This document shows positions 50,417 to 58,632 of a stretch of DNA of 64,000 nt, piece after piece. This stretch comes from Fuscovulum sp. GTDB lineage: Bacteria > Pseudomonadota > Alphaproteobacteria > Rhodobacterales > Rhodobacteraceae. The stretch covers positions 4,025,666 through 4,089,665 of the forward strand of contig CP136571.1 in the NCBI GenBank assembly GCA_035192965.1. The letters run 5' to 3'. The notes beneath the pieces were generated by a model, which made no database searches, had not been told where the DNA came from, and was given only the letters and a program-made list of their open reading frames with translations. The position numbers and the translations under genes are program-made. Within the stretch, counting starts at the first letter, position 1. Each line of letters begins with the position of its first letter.

Positions 50417-51535
50417 TCATTCCCTTCCTTCGGTGAACCAAGGTTCCGGGTCCACCGGATCGGCACCCTGCCGCAATTCCAAATAAAGCGTTTCCGTCTC
50501 GCGTGCGCCACCACCTTCTTGTGACGCGGCAAGGATGTCTGCAAGTTCCGGCTCTGCGCCCCCCATAAGGCCCAGCGGCGCACCCTGTGCCACCACCTCG
50601 CCCACTTCTCCATATACCGAACCAAGCCCCGCGAGGATCAATAGATAGCCCCCTCCCGGCTCCAGGATCATCACATTTCCGTAGTCGAGCAGCGGCCCCC
50701 GGTACCGGATCGTCGCAGGCCACGGTGCAGTGACCAGCGCACGGGGTCTTGTGGCAATCGTCAGCCCCGGCCGACGCACCCCTGCCGCATCTGCCTCGCC
50801 GGGGCGGCGCAGCACCGATCCCAGCACCGGGCGCGGCAAACGCCCCATGGCGCTGGCGAAATCCTCGCCATCCGTCGCATCAGGGGCCAGCCCCGTGGCA
50901 AAGGCCTCCAGCGTATCCGCGCTTTCCACCAGCCCGCGCAACACTTCGGGGTCTTCGGTGAACCGCCGGGGCAGTTCGGTCCGGTCGCTGATCGCCTGGC
51001 TCAGCGCCGTCCGCGCGGTCTGCGCCACGCTCAACCCGCGCGCCAGCGTCTCGCCCGCCGCCTCTTGCAAGGCGCGCAGATCGCGCAACTCCTGCAATTC
51101 CGCCCGCAACCGCGCCGCTTCGGCCTGCAAGGCGGGCGTCACATCGGCCAGCATCATCCCCGACCGCACCGTTCCCACCGGCCCCGTCGGATGCAACAGC
51201 AACAACGGCCCCGGCTCCGCCTCCAACTGCCCCAGCACGCCCACCAATTGCGAAATCCGGTCCCGCTGCGCGTTGAATTGCAGGCTCAGCGCCGTCTCGC
51301 GCAGCGATGCCTGCCGCAGCGCCTCGCGCAGCGCGCCCAGCCCATCCTCATAGGCGCGGATCGTCTGGGTCAGCGCGGCCACCCGGTCCCGCGCGCCCTC
51401 GGCCTCTTCCATTGCCGTCACGGCGGCCATCAGGTCACCCGCCGCCTGCGCTGCCTGTTCGGCGGCGGTATCGGCCAGCACCGGCTGCGCCAGCATCAGG
51501 CCAAGGCCAAGGCAAAGGGCGACGCGCAGCCTCAT
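50417..51535 (-). CDS. EnvC-like murein hydrolase activator with degenerate LytM domain
   Basis: A 372-residue periplasmic protein: signal peptide (LRVALCLGLGLMLAQPVLADT), a long coiled coil (about 25-210) and a C-terminal M23/LytM fold (LLDYGNVMILEPGGGYLLILAGLGSVYGEVGEVVAQGAPLGLMGG in ~285-335). The metal ligands are missing: the HxH end motif reads LYLELR and no His-x3-Asp is present. It therefore probably activates amidases like E. coli EnvC rather than cutting peptidoglycan. Its ATG overlaps the gpmI stop by four bases. Confidence 0.92.
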   Translation of the reverse strand: MRLRVALCLGLGLMLAQPVLADTAAEQAAQAAGDLMAAVTAMEEAEGARDRVAALTQTIRAYEDGLGALREALRQASLRETALSLQFNAQRDRISQLVGVLGQLEAEPGPLLLLHPTGPVGTVRSGMMLADVTPALQAEAARLRAELQELRDLRALQEAAGETLARGLSVAQTARTALSQAISDRTELPRRFTEDPEVLRGLVESADTLEAFATGLAPDATDGEDFASAMGRLPRPVLGSVLRRPGEADAAGVRRPGLTIATRPRALVTAPWPATIRYRGPLLDYGNVMILEPGGGYLLILAGLGSVYGEVGEVVAQGAPLGLMGGAEPELADILAASQEGGGARETETLYLELRQGADPVDPEPWFTEGRE

Positions 51536-53049
51536 ACGATCAGACTCTGCCCCGTCATTTCCGGCGGTTGCTCCAACCCCATCAACGCCAGCACAGTGGG
51601 CGCCAGATCGGCCAGCCGGCCCTGCCGCAGCCGCGCCCCCGCAGGCCCGCCCACAAGGATCACCGGCACCGGGTTTGTCGTATGCGCCGTATGCGGCCCG
51701 CCCGTCACCGGATCAATCATCTGCTCGCAATTACCATGATCGGCAGTCACGATCATCGCGCCGCCCGCCACGTCCAGCGCCGCCAGCGCATCGCCCAGCG
51801 CGGCATCCACCGCCTCGCAGGCGCGCATCGCGGCGGCCAGATCGCCGGTATGGCCCACCATATCGGGATTGGCGAAATTCACCACGATCAGGTCATAGCC
51901 ATGCCGGATCGCGCCCACCAGCGCCGCCCCCACCTCGGGCGCGCTCATTTCCGGCTGAAGGTCATAGGTCGCCACCTTGGGCGATTTCGGCATGTCCCGA
52001 TCTTCGCCCGCGAACGGCTCCTCCCGCCCGCCATTCAGGAAAAAGGTCACATGCGGATATTTCTCGGTCTCGGCCAACCGGAACTGCGTCCGCCCATGGG
52101 CCGCCACCCATTCCCCCAGCGAATTGGGGATCGACCGCTTCGGAAAAGCCGTCGCCATATAGGCGTTGTGGCCCTCGGAATATTCCACCATCCCCAGCAT
52201 GGCCGACCATGCCGGTCGCCTGCCGGTATCGAACCCGTCAAACCCCGGCTGTCCCAGCGCGGCCAATATCTCCCGCGCCCGATCCGCCCGGAAGTTCAGG
52301 CAGAACAGCCCGTCCCCATCCCGCGCGCCCGCATAGCCGCCGATCACCGTGGGGGCCAGAAACTCATCCGTCTCACCCTTGGCATAGGATTGCGCCACGG
52401 CCTCCACGGCATCCGCTGCCACTTCGCCCTCGCCCCGCACCATCGCCGCAAAGGCGCGCGACACCCGCTCCCAGCGGTTATCCCGGTCCATCGCCCAATA
52501 GCGCCCCGTCACCGTGGCAATCCGCGCGCCCACCGGCAGCTTGGCCACCAGATCCGCCACAAACCCCGCCGCTGACGATGGCGCAACATCCCGCCCGTCG
52601 GTGATCGCGTGCAGCCAGACCGGTACCCCTGCCGCCGTCACCGCCCGACAGGCCGCGATCACATGGGTGATATGCCCATGTACCCCGCCATCCGACACCA
52701 CGCCCATCAGATGCGCCACGCCGCCCGCAGCCTTTACCTTGGCGATGAACGCGCCCAGCGCCTCATTCTCGGCAAAAGACCCGTCCTCCACCGCCAGATC
52801 AATCGCCCCAAGGTCCATCGCCACCACGCGGCCCGCGCCGATATTGGTATGGCCCACCTCGGAATTGCCCATCTGCCCGCGCGGCAGGCCCACATCCGGG
52901 CCATGCGTGATCAGCGTGGCCTTCGGGCAACTCGCCCAGATGCGGTTGAAATTCGGCACATGCGCCTGCGCCGGGGCATTGCCCTCTCGCGTCTCCGAAA
53001 GCCCCCAGCCGTCAAGAATGCACAGCACGACGGGCTTTGGAACAGTCAT
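51532..53049 (-). CDS. gpmI: 2,3-bisphosphoglycerate-independent phosphoglycerate mutase
   Basis: Manganese-dependent glycolytic enzyme interconverting 3- and 2-phosphoglycerate through a phosphoserine. The 505-residue product has the metal motif VVLCILDGWGLSE, the catalytic Ser in GNSEVGHTNIGAGRVV, GVVSDGGVHGHITHV, and the C-terminal metal site GGAMIVTADHGNCEQMIDPVTGG. Overlaps envC. The 240-odd bases upstream hold copy 2 of the 33-base repeat. Confidence 0.96.
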   Translation of the reverse strand: MTVPKPVVLCILDGWGLSETREGNAPAQAHVPNFNRIWASCPKATLITHGPDVGLPRGQMGNSEVGHTNIGAGRVVAMDLGAIDLAVEDGSFAENEALGAFIAKVKAAGGVAHLMGVVSDGGVHGHITHVIAACRAVTAAGVPVWLHAITDGRDVAPSSAAGFVADLVAKLPVGARIATVTGRYWAMDRDNRWERVSRAFAAMVRGEGEVAADAVEAVAQSYAKGETDEFLAPTVIGGYAGARDGDGLFCLNFRADRAREILAALGQPGFDGFDTGRRPAWSAMLGMVEYSEGHNAYMATAFPKRSIPNSLGEWVAAHGRTQFRLAETEKYPHVTFFLNGGREEPFAGEDRDMPKSPKVATYDLQPEMSAPEVGAALVGAIRHGYDLIVVNFANPDMVGHTGDLAAAMRACEAVDAALGDALAALDVAGGAMIVTADHGNCEQMIDPVTGGPHTAHTTNPVPVILVGGPAGARLRQGRLADLAPTVLALMGLEQPPEMTGQSLIV

Positions 53050-53391
53050 GGCAGGATACCCCTTCTTGGTCTTGCAAGCTCAATACCGCCCCCGGCCCCA
53101 TCCGGCAACGCACCCCGCAGCGCTGGCATCAAGTTTTCCGCCTTGGCTTTCCTGTCCAAGGTTGCCCCGGCCCAGAATCTTCCGCCACAACCCTCATCAG
53201 CGTCCGGATCGGCCCGTCTCCAATCCACCCCGGAATCGCACCAATCCCTACTCCAACGTTAACCTTAACGCCCGGTAAGCCCCCCGTGCGTATGCACAGC
53301 CGTCTGCACCACCATCTGCACCGACAGCGGCACAGCCTTTTGGGCCGGATGCCCCCGGTTAATGCAGCGTTCCCAGATGGTTAGAAGAAAA
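53050..53391. other. Intergenic region upstream of gpmI
   Basis: 342 bases between two minus-strand genes. It contains the 33-base repeat (53290-53322) and GTTAACCTTAACG (53260-53272), an inverted-repeat-like TTAA motif. No gene is seen. A promoter for gpmI-envC-ctpA-rppH is likely here. Confidence 0.6.
53290..53322 (-). repeat. 33-base perfect repeat with 12-base TGCA periodicity, copy 2
   Basis: Identical to 35152-35184. TGCA occurs at 53293, 53305 and 53317, 12 bases apart. As with copy 1 it lies between a stop and a start of minus-strand genes, about 240 bases before the gpmI start. Confidence 0.8.
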
Positions 53392-53865
53392 TCACGCCCG
53401 GTGATACGGCCCGCCCGACAGGATCGTCGCCGCCCGATACAACTGCTCGGCCAGCATCACCCGCACCAGCATATGCGGCCAGACCATCCGCCCGAAACTG
53501 ATCGAAAACGCGGCCCGGTCGCGCAACCCCGGCGCAATCCCGTCGGCCCCGCCGATGACAAAGGCCACATCCTGCCGCCCCTCATCGCGCCACCGCGCCA
53601 GTTGCGCCGAAAACTCCGGCGATGACATCACCTTGCCGCGCTCATCCATCGTCACCAGCAGCGCCCCTGCGGGAACAGCCCGCGCCAGCAACTCTGCCTC
53701 GGCCTCCATCCCGCCGCCCTTCTTGTCCTCAACCTCGGTCTCGAACAACGGGCCCAGCGCGAGCGGCTTTCCTGTGCGGTTGAACCGCATGTGGTAATCT
53801 TCAAAGATCGCACGCTCGGGCTGATCCGCCCGGATGCGCCCCACCGCACAGACATGCACCCGCAC
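53392..53865 (-). CDS. rlmH: 23S rRNA (pseudouridine(1915)-N(3))-methyltransferase RlmH
   Basis: SPOUT methyltransferase acting on helix 69 of 23S rRNA. The 157-residue product has VHVCAVGRI, LLVTMDERGKVMSSPEFSAQLARW, VAFVIGGADGIAPGLRDRAAFSISFGRMVWPHMLVRVMLAEQLYRA and ends SGGPYHRA, the hallmark HxR terminus. The start is GTG at 53865 after TGAGGG, five bases beyond the rsfS stop; it gives the usual family length. Confidence 0.95.
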   Translation of the reverse strand: MRVHVCAVGRIRADQPERAIFEDYHMRFNRTGKPLALGPLFETEVEDKKGGGMEAEAELLARAVPAGALLVTMDERGKVMSSPEFSAQLARWRDEGRQDVAFVIGGADGIAPGLRDRAAFSISFGRMVWPHMLVRVMLAEQLYRAATILSGGPYHRA

Positions 53866-53870
53866 GGCCC

Positions 53871-54245
53871 TCAGGCCCCGCGATGGGCGCTTCCGGGAAG
53901 CCACATCTTTTCAAGCTGATAGAACTCGCGCACCTCGGGCCGGAAGACATGGACGATCACATCGCCCGCGTCGATCAGCACCCAGTCACCGGTTTCCTTG
54001 CCTTCGATCTTGCTGATGATCCGCAGATCCTGCTTCAGCCGATCAACCAGCTTTTCGGAGATTGCCGCCACCTGACGCGACGACCGGCCCGAACAGATGA
54101 CCATGTAATCGGCCACGTCCGACCGCCCGCGCAGATCGATCTGCACGATATCCTCGGCCTTGTCGTCATCGACGGATTTCAGCACTGCCGCCAGAACGTC
54201 TTCCGAAGAAAAGGTTCCCGCATTCGCCGTGGCGGTCGCCGTCAT
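53871..54245 (-). CDS. rsfS: Ribosomal silencing factor RsfS
   Basis: Binds ribosomal protein L14 and blocks subunit joining in starvation or stationary phase. The ~124-residue product shows DDKAEDIVQIDLRGRSDVADYMVICSGRSSRQVAAISEKLVDRLKQ and WVLIDAGDVIVHVFRPEVREFYQLEKMWLPG. I placed the start at ATG 54245; the longer open frame to 54365 is less likely. First gene of a six-gene run ending with rppH. Confidence 0.94.
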   Translation of the reverse strand: MTATATANAGTFSSEDVLAAVLKSVDDDKAEDIVQIDLRGRSDVADYMVICSGRSSRQVAAISEKLVDRLKQDLRIISKIEGKETGDWVLIDAGDVIVHVFRPEVREFYQLEKMWLPGSAHRGA

Positions 54246-54439
54246 GCGCGCCGCCCTTGGCCCGACCGGCAGCCCGGTCGTTGGGTCTGAATGAGACAGG
54301 ACATAGTCCTCCCGAAATGGCGCGCCGCATCGCCCCGGCGCGGGGCTTGACCAACAGGGTAACATTGCCGCGCCCGTATCTCAACGGCACGCGAAGCGCG
54401 CGCGATATCCCCCGGCGGCGAAAAGCGCAAGAAGAACCG

Positions 54440-55075
54440 TCACCGCAGCACGAAACCCACCTCGTTGCGGCGGTTCCACGGCAGGGTGAAGGGTGAATCG
54501 TAGAACAGGAACTGCGGTGGCTCTTCCACCGCCAACCCGCGCTGCGCCACCCATTCCCGCAACTCTGCACTGCGCGCCTCAAGCGACGAAGTCGTTGGAA
54601 CGCCTGAAAATTCCAGCACCACCATGCGTTTGGCCGGGTTGGTCACAAGCCGGATTCGCGGGTCCTTGGGGCGCGGCAGGGTGTCCATCGTGAACTCTGA
54701 CGGCATCGAAAACTGCACCGTCCATGTCGACCCCGCGCCGCTTTGCGCCACAGGCGTAGTCATGGCGATCTTTTCCGATTGCGCGACAGGTGTGGTCATC
54801 GCGACCTTCGCCTTCGCCTCGTTCCCGCCAAAGATATAGGCCGCCAGCACCCGGAACCCCGCGCCCACAGCCGCATCCCGGCTTCCCTCGACTGTCACCT
54901 CTGCCGCCAGATGCGGCGGATAGGCCCGCACCTCCACCGCGCCATCGCTATCCTCAACCACATAGGCCGGGGTTTCAGTGCCTTTATAACTCTCAGCCAT
55001 CCCCGCCCCTGCCATCCCGCCCGCGACACCCATTGCCAGCAGCGCCAATACAACCCGCTTCTGAACCCATCCCAT
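54440..55075 (-). CDS. SOUL-family heme-binding protein, exported
   Basis: A 211-residue protein with a signal peptide (VVLALLAMGVAGGMAGAGMAESY) and a SOUL domain (AYVVEDSDGAVEVRAYPPHLAAEVTVEG, FRVLAAYIFGGNEAKAKVAMTTPVAQS, VVLEFSGVPTTS, NEVGFVLR). The segment AMTTPVAQS occurs twice in a row. SOUL proteins bind heme or tetrapyrroles; the bacterial role is not clear. An AAAGGG site is eight bases before the ATG at 55075; an ATG at 55081 is alternative. Confidence 0.9.
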   Translation of the reverse strand: MGWVQKRVVLALLAMGVAGGMAGAGMAESYKGTETPAYVVEDSDGAVEVRAYPPHLAAEVTVEGSRDAAVGAGFRVLAAYIFGGNEAKAKVAMTTPVAQSEKIAMTTPVAQSGAGSTWTVQFSMPSEFTMDTLPRPKDPRIRLVTNPAKRMVVLEFSGVPTTSSLEARSAELREWVAQRGLAVEEPPQFLFYDSPFTLPWNRRNEVGFVLR

Positions 55076-55473
55076 GCACATCACCCTTTGTCTGATCCTG
55101 ACCTAGCACGCCTTACCCACCCGCACAGCAAACCCATTCCGAACAGCCCGGCAAATCCCCGCAATGGCCCAAGCACCGCTCTGTTGCGTAACCCTAACCA
55201 TCACCTTGTCGCGACGTTCCATGTGTTGGCGGTGAAACCCGCCTTGCGTGGCCCGTCACTCCACCCCGCCCCGAACCCGCGTCTTGCCTCACAGCAGATT
55301 CGCGCGTAATCAGTCGCGCATGATGCGCTTCTTCGACATGGCCGACCACGCGCGCCTGCCTTGGCGCTTTACCCGCGAAAGCCGGTCGGTTCTCGCACGC
55401 CTTTCCTGACGCGCCTCCCGTCATCCCGGCGCAGCCGCGCCACACCCACAGCCATATCCGAAAGAGATGAGCC
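55076..55473. other. Divergent intergenic region between the SOUL gene and leuC
   Basis: 398 bases. The right part holds a 29-codon + strand frame (55320-55409, MMRFFDMADHARLPWRFTRE then nine more residues) with GC-rich codons but no clear ribosome-binding site. It could be a tiny gene or chance. It is not rich in Leu codons, so a classical leu attenuator peptide is unlikely. The leuC ribosome-binding site is AAAGAGATGAG. Confidence 0.5.
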
Positions 55474-56892
55474 ATGACCGCTCCGCGCACCCTTTATGAC
55501 AAGATCTGGGATGATCACGTCGTCCATCAGGCCGAAGACGGCACCTGCCTGCTGTATATCGACCGCCACCTCGTGCATGAGGTGACCTCGCCGCAGGCAT
55601 TCGAAGGCCTGCGCATGACGGGCCGCACCGTCCGCGCCCCGGAAAAGACCATCGCCGTGCCCGATCACAACGTCCCCACGACGCTGGACCGCGCCAATGC
55701 CGCGACCATGACCGAAGACAGCCGGATTCAGGTGGCCGCGCTCGACAAGAACGCCAAGGATTTCGGGATCAACTACTATCCCGTCTCCGACATCCGTCAG
55801 GGCATCGTCCACATCGTCGGCCCCGAACAGGGCTGGACGCTGCCGGGGATGACCGTGGTTTGTGGCGACAGCCACACCGCCACCCATGGCGCCTTCGGCG
55901 CGCTGGCGCATGGCATCGGCACCTCCGAAGTGGAACATGTCCTCGCCACCCAGACGCTGATCCAGCGCAAGGGCAAGAACATGAAGGTGGAAATCACCGG
56001 CTCGCTCCGCCCCGGCGTCACCGCCAAGGACATCACCCTGTCGGTGATCGGTGAAACCGGTACCGCTGGCGGCACCGGCTATGTCATCGAATATTGCGGC
56101 CAGGCGATCCGCGAACTGTCGATGGAAGGCCGCATGACCGTGTGTAACATGGCCATCGAAGGCGGCGCCCGCGCCGGTTTGATTGCGCCGGACGAAAAGA
56201 CCTTTGCCTATTGCATGGGCCGCCCCCACGCGCCGAAAGGCGCAAAGTGGGAGGCCGCGCTCGCCTATTGGAAAACCCTCTTCACCGATGAAGGCGCGCA
56301 TTTTGACAAGGTCGTCACGATCCGTGGCGAAGACATCGCCCCCGTCGTGACCTGGGGCACCTCGCCCGAAGATGTTCTGCCCATCACCGGCACCGTCCCC
56401 GCGCCCGAAGATTTCACCGGCGGCAAGGTCGAAGCGGCCCGCCGCTCGCTGGAATACATGGGCCTGACCCCCGGTCAGAAACTGACCGATGTCGCCATCG
56501 ACACAGTCTTCATCGGCTCTTGCACCAATGGCCGCATCGAAGACCTCCGCGCCGCGGCGGCCATCCTGAAGGGCAAGAAGATCGCGGTGAAACGCGCGAT
56601 GGTCGTTCCCGGCTCGGGCCTCGTGCGCGCACAGGCGGAAGAGGAAGGTCTGGCCCAGATCTTCATCGACGCGGGCTTTGAATGGCGTCTCGCGGGCTGC
56701 TCCATGTGCCTTGCCATGAACCCCGATCAGCTGGCCCCCGGCGAACGCTGCGCCGCCACCTCCAACCGCAACTTCGAAGGCCGCCAAGGCCGCGGTGGCC
56801 GCACGCACCTGTTGTCGCCCGCCATGGCGGCGGCGGCAGCCATCGCCGGTCATCTGGTCGATGTGCGCGATGTGATGTCGGAACAGGTGTAA
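55474..56892 (+). CDS. leuC: 3-isopropylmalate dehydratase large subunit
   Basis: Aconitase-type subunit that, with LeuD, isomerises 2- to 3-isopropylmalate in leucine synthesis. The 472-residue product has HEVTSPQAFEGLR, VVCGDSHTATHGAFGALAHGIGTSEVEHV, and the [4Fe-4S] ligands in VFIGSCTNGRIEDLRAAA and AGCSMCLAMNPDQL, followed by CAATSNRNFEGRQG. leuD starts 12 bases after its stop. Confidence 0.97.
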   Translation: MTAPRTLYDKIWDDHVVHQAEDGTCLLYIDRHLVHEVTSPQAFEGLRMTGRTVRAPEKTIAVPDHNVPTTLDRANAATMTEDSRIQVAALDKNAKDFGINYYPVSDIRQGIVHIVGPEQGWTLPGMTVVCGDSHTATHGAFGALAHGIGTSEVEHVLATQTLIQRKGKNMKVEITGSLRPGVTAKDITLSVIGETGTAGGTGYVIEYCGQAIRELSMEGRMTVCNMAIEGGARAGLIAPDEKTFAYCMGRPHAPKGAKWEAALAYWKTLFTDEGAHFDKVVTIRGEDIAPVVTWGTSPEDVLPITGTVPAPEDFTGGKVEAARRSLEYMGLTPGQKLTDVAIDTVFIGSCTNGRIEDLRAAAAILKGKKIAVKRAMVVPGSGLVRAQAEEEGLAQIFIDAGFEWRLAGCSMCLAMNPDQLAPGERCAATSNRNFEGRQGRGGRTHLLSPAMAAAAAIAGHLVDVRDVMSEQV

Positions 56893-56903
56893 GGAACAGA
56901 CCG

Positions 56904-57509
56904 ATGCAGAAATTCACCACCCTCACCGGCATCGCGGCCCCCATGCCGCTGGTCAATATCGACACCGATATGATCATCCCCAAACAGTTCCTGAAGACGA
57001 TCCAGCGCTCGGGTCTCGGCAAGAACCTGTTTGATGAAATGCGCTATACGCAGGACGGGCAGGAAATCCCCGATTTCGTCCTGAACCAGCCCGCCTATCG
57101 CAAGACTGAAATCCTGATCGCAGGCGACAATTTCGGCTGCGGCTCGTCGCGCGAACATGCGCCTTGGGCGCTTCTGGATTTCGGCATCCGCTGCGTGATC
57201 TCCACCAGCTTTGCCGACATCTTCTACAACAACTGCTTCAAGAACGGCATCCTGCCCATCGTCATGCCGCAAGAAGTGGTCGATGTGCTGATGGCCGATG
57301 CCAAGAAAGGCGCCAATGCCCGCGTCACGGTCGATCTGCCCAGCCAGACCGTCACCACCTCGGACGGGCAGGTCTTCTCGTTCGAGGTCGACCAGCACCG
57401 CAAGCATTGCCTGCTGAACGGTCTGGATGACATTGGCCTGACCTTGGAAAAGGCCGCCGCCATCGACAGCTACGAAAAATCGCTGGCAACCCTGCGTCCT
57501 TGGGCCTGA
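56904..57509 (+). CDS. leuD: 3-isopropylmalate dehydratase small subunit
   Basis: Swivel-domain subunit of isopropylmalate isomerase. The 201-residue product has PLVNIDTDMIIPKQFLKTI, ILIAGDNFGCGSSREHAPWAL, CVISTSFADIFYNNCFKNGILPI and ends LATLRPWA. Together with leuC upstream it forms a two-gene unit closed by a strong terminator 53 bases later. Confidence 0.97.
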   Translation: MQKFTTLTGIAAPMPLVNIDTDMIIPKQFLKTIQRSGLGKNLFDEMRYTQDGQEIPDFVLNQPAYRKTEILIAGDNFGCGSSREHAPWALLDFGIRCVISTSFADIFYNNCFKNGILPIVMPQEVVDVLMADAKKGANARVTVDLPSQTVTTSDGQVFSFEVDQHRKHCLLNGLDDIGLTLEKAAAIDSYEKSLATLRPWA

Positions 57510-57562
57510 AACCGGCCTTGGCTGCCGACTAGATGCCAAAAACCAAGCAACCACAACATCTT

Positions 57563-57582
57563 GGGCCGCCCCTCGGGGCGGC
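57563..57582 (+). terminator. Intrinsic terminator after leuCD
   Basis: GGCCGCCCC and GGGGCGGCC arms around a two- to three-base loop, followed by TTTTCCTT. Canonical rho-independent terminator that separates leuCD from the downstream membrane-protein gene. Confidence 0.9.
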
Positions 57583-57795
57583 CTTTTCCTTGCCGGAATC
57601 TTGATGCAATCCAGCGACACCTTGTCCGCGAAATGGCCGCAAAGCCCTGCATACATACGAACGGGTGTTGTAACGGTACACGAAAGAAGGCACAAATTGG
57701 GCAAGATTGAGGCAGTCCGCCACAATGTGCGGGTATTCGCTGGAAGCGGCACCAAGGGCAAACCCTGGGTCGGCTGGCGGGAAGGAAACAGGGCA

Positions 57796-58632
57796 GTGGG
57801 TTCGCGGCTTGCCGGGGCGCTTTTGCGCGCAGTTATGATCGTGGTGCTGGTTGTTGCACCGTCCATGCTCGTACCGGGCCTGGCCACGGATGCACAGCAA
57901 ACGGTCGCCCTCGTTGCCCTCTTTGCCGGTCTCCTTACCTTTGTCGAATATAATGGCGAAGCGCCGGGTCTGATCGAATTCCGCGACGCACCGCCCTTCA
58001 ACCGCATCCGCTTTTTGCTGCTGGCCGCAACGCTGCTGGCCCTCGCCCTGATCGAACGGGGTCGCACCGACCCCTCGACGCTGACCCAACTGGTCGAAGC
58101 CGTGGGCGCGCTTATCGGGCAGGCAATGGATTTCCCGTATAGCCCGGTCCGTCTGGCCACTCAGGTTCTGACAACCGGCGCGACCGAAGCCGATATCGCC
58201 ATCCTGCGCACCGCCGCCGGCACGGCCTATCTGACCTCGCTACTGGGACTGTTCTACTTCTCCTTCCACATGCGGCTGGGCAGTTGGCCGCGTCAGGGAC
58301 GGGTGTTTAATGTCTGGATCAACCTGCCGACCTTCGATCCTACCAGCGGCAGCGACATCGTCGCCCGGCTGGAGCGGGACGCGCGCATTAACATTTCATT
58401 AGGGTTCCTGCTGCCATTCTTGGCCCCGGTTGTTGTGCGGCTGTTCATGGGCGGGATTGATGCCGCCAGTCTGACCGGATCGCACAGCCTGATCTGGACG
58501 ATGACAGCATGGGCCTTTCTTCCGGCAAGCCTCTTCATGCGCGGGATCGCGATGTATCGCGTGGCGCAGATGATCCGCGACAAGCGCCGCGAAAGCGCCG
58601 GTACCGCGTCCGAGGCGTTGCTTCCCGCCTGA
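57796..58632 (+). CDS. Hypothetical multi-pass membrane protein
   Basis: A membrane protein with about five or six hydrophobic segments: AGALLRAVMIVVLVVAPSMLV, TVALVALFAGLLTFVEY, FLLLAATLLALALIE, TAYLTSLLGLFYFSFHM, LGFLLPFLAPVVVRLFM and MTAWAFLPASLFMRGIAM. I set the start at GTG 57796 because GGAAGG lies eight bases before it; an ATG at 57601 would give 343 residues with a basic, unlikely N-terminus. Family not recognised. Its 3' end overlaps the next gene's longest frame. Confidence 0.75.
   Translation: MGSRLAGALLRAVMIVVLVVAPSMLVPGLATDAQQTVALVALFAGLLTFVEYNGEAPGLIEFRDAPPFNRIRFLLLAATLLALALIERGRTDPSTLTQLVEAVGALIGQAMDFPYSPVRLATQVLTTGATEADIAILRTAAGTAYLTSLLGLFYFSFHMRLGSWPRQGRVFNVWINLPTFDPTSGSDIVARLERDARINISLGFLLPFLAPVVVRLFMGGIDAASLTGSHSLIWTMTAWAFLPASLFMRGIAMYRVAQMIRDKRRESAGTASEALLPA

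Noticed and set aside
55369..56853. 494-codon minus-strand frame antisense to leuC
   Set aside because: Shadow of leuC; composition is typical of antisense frames in this genome.
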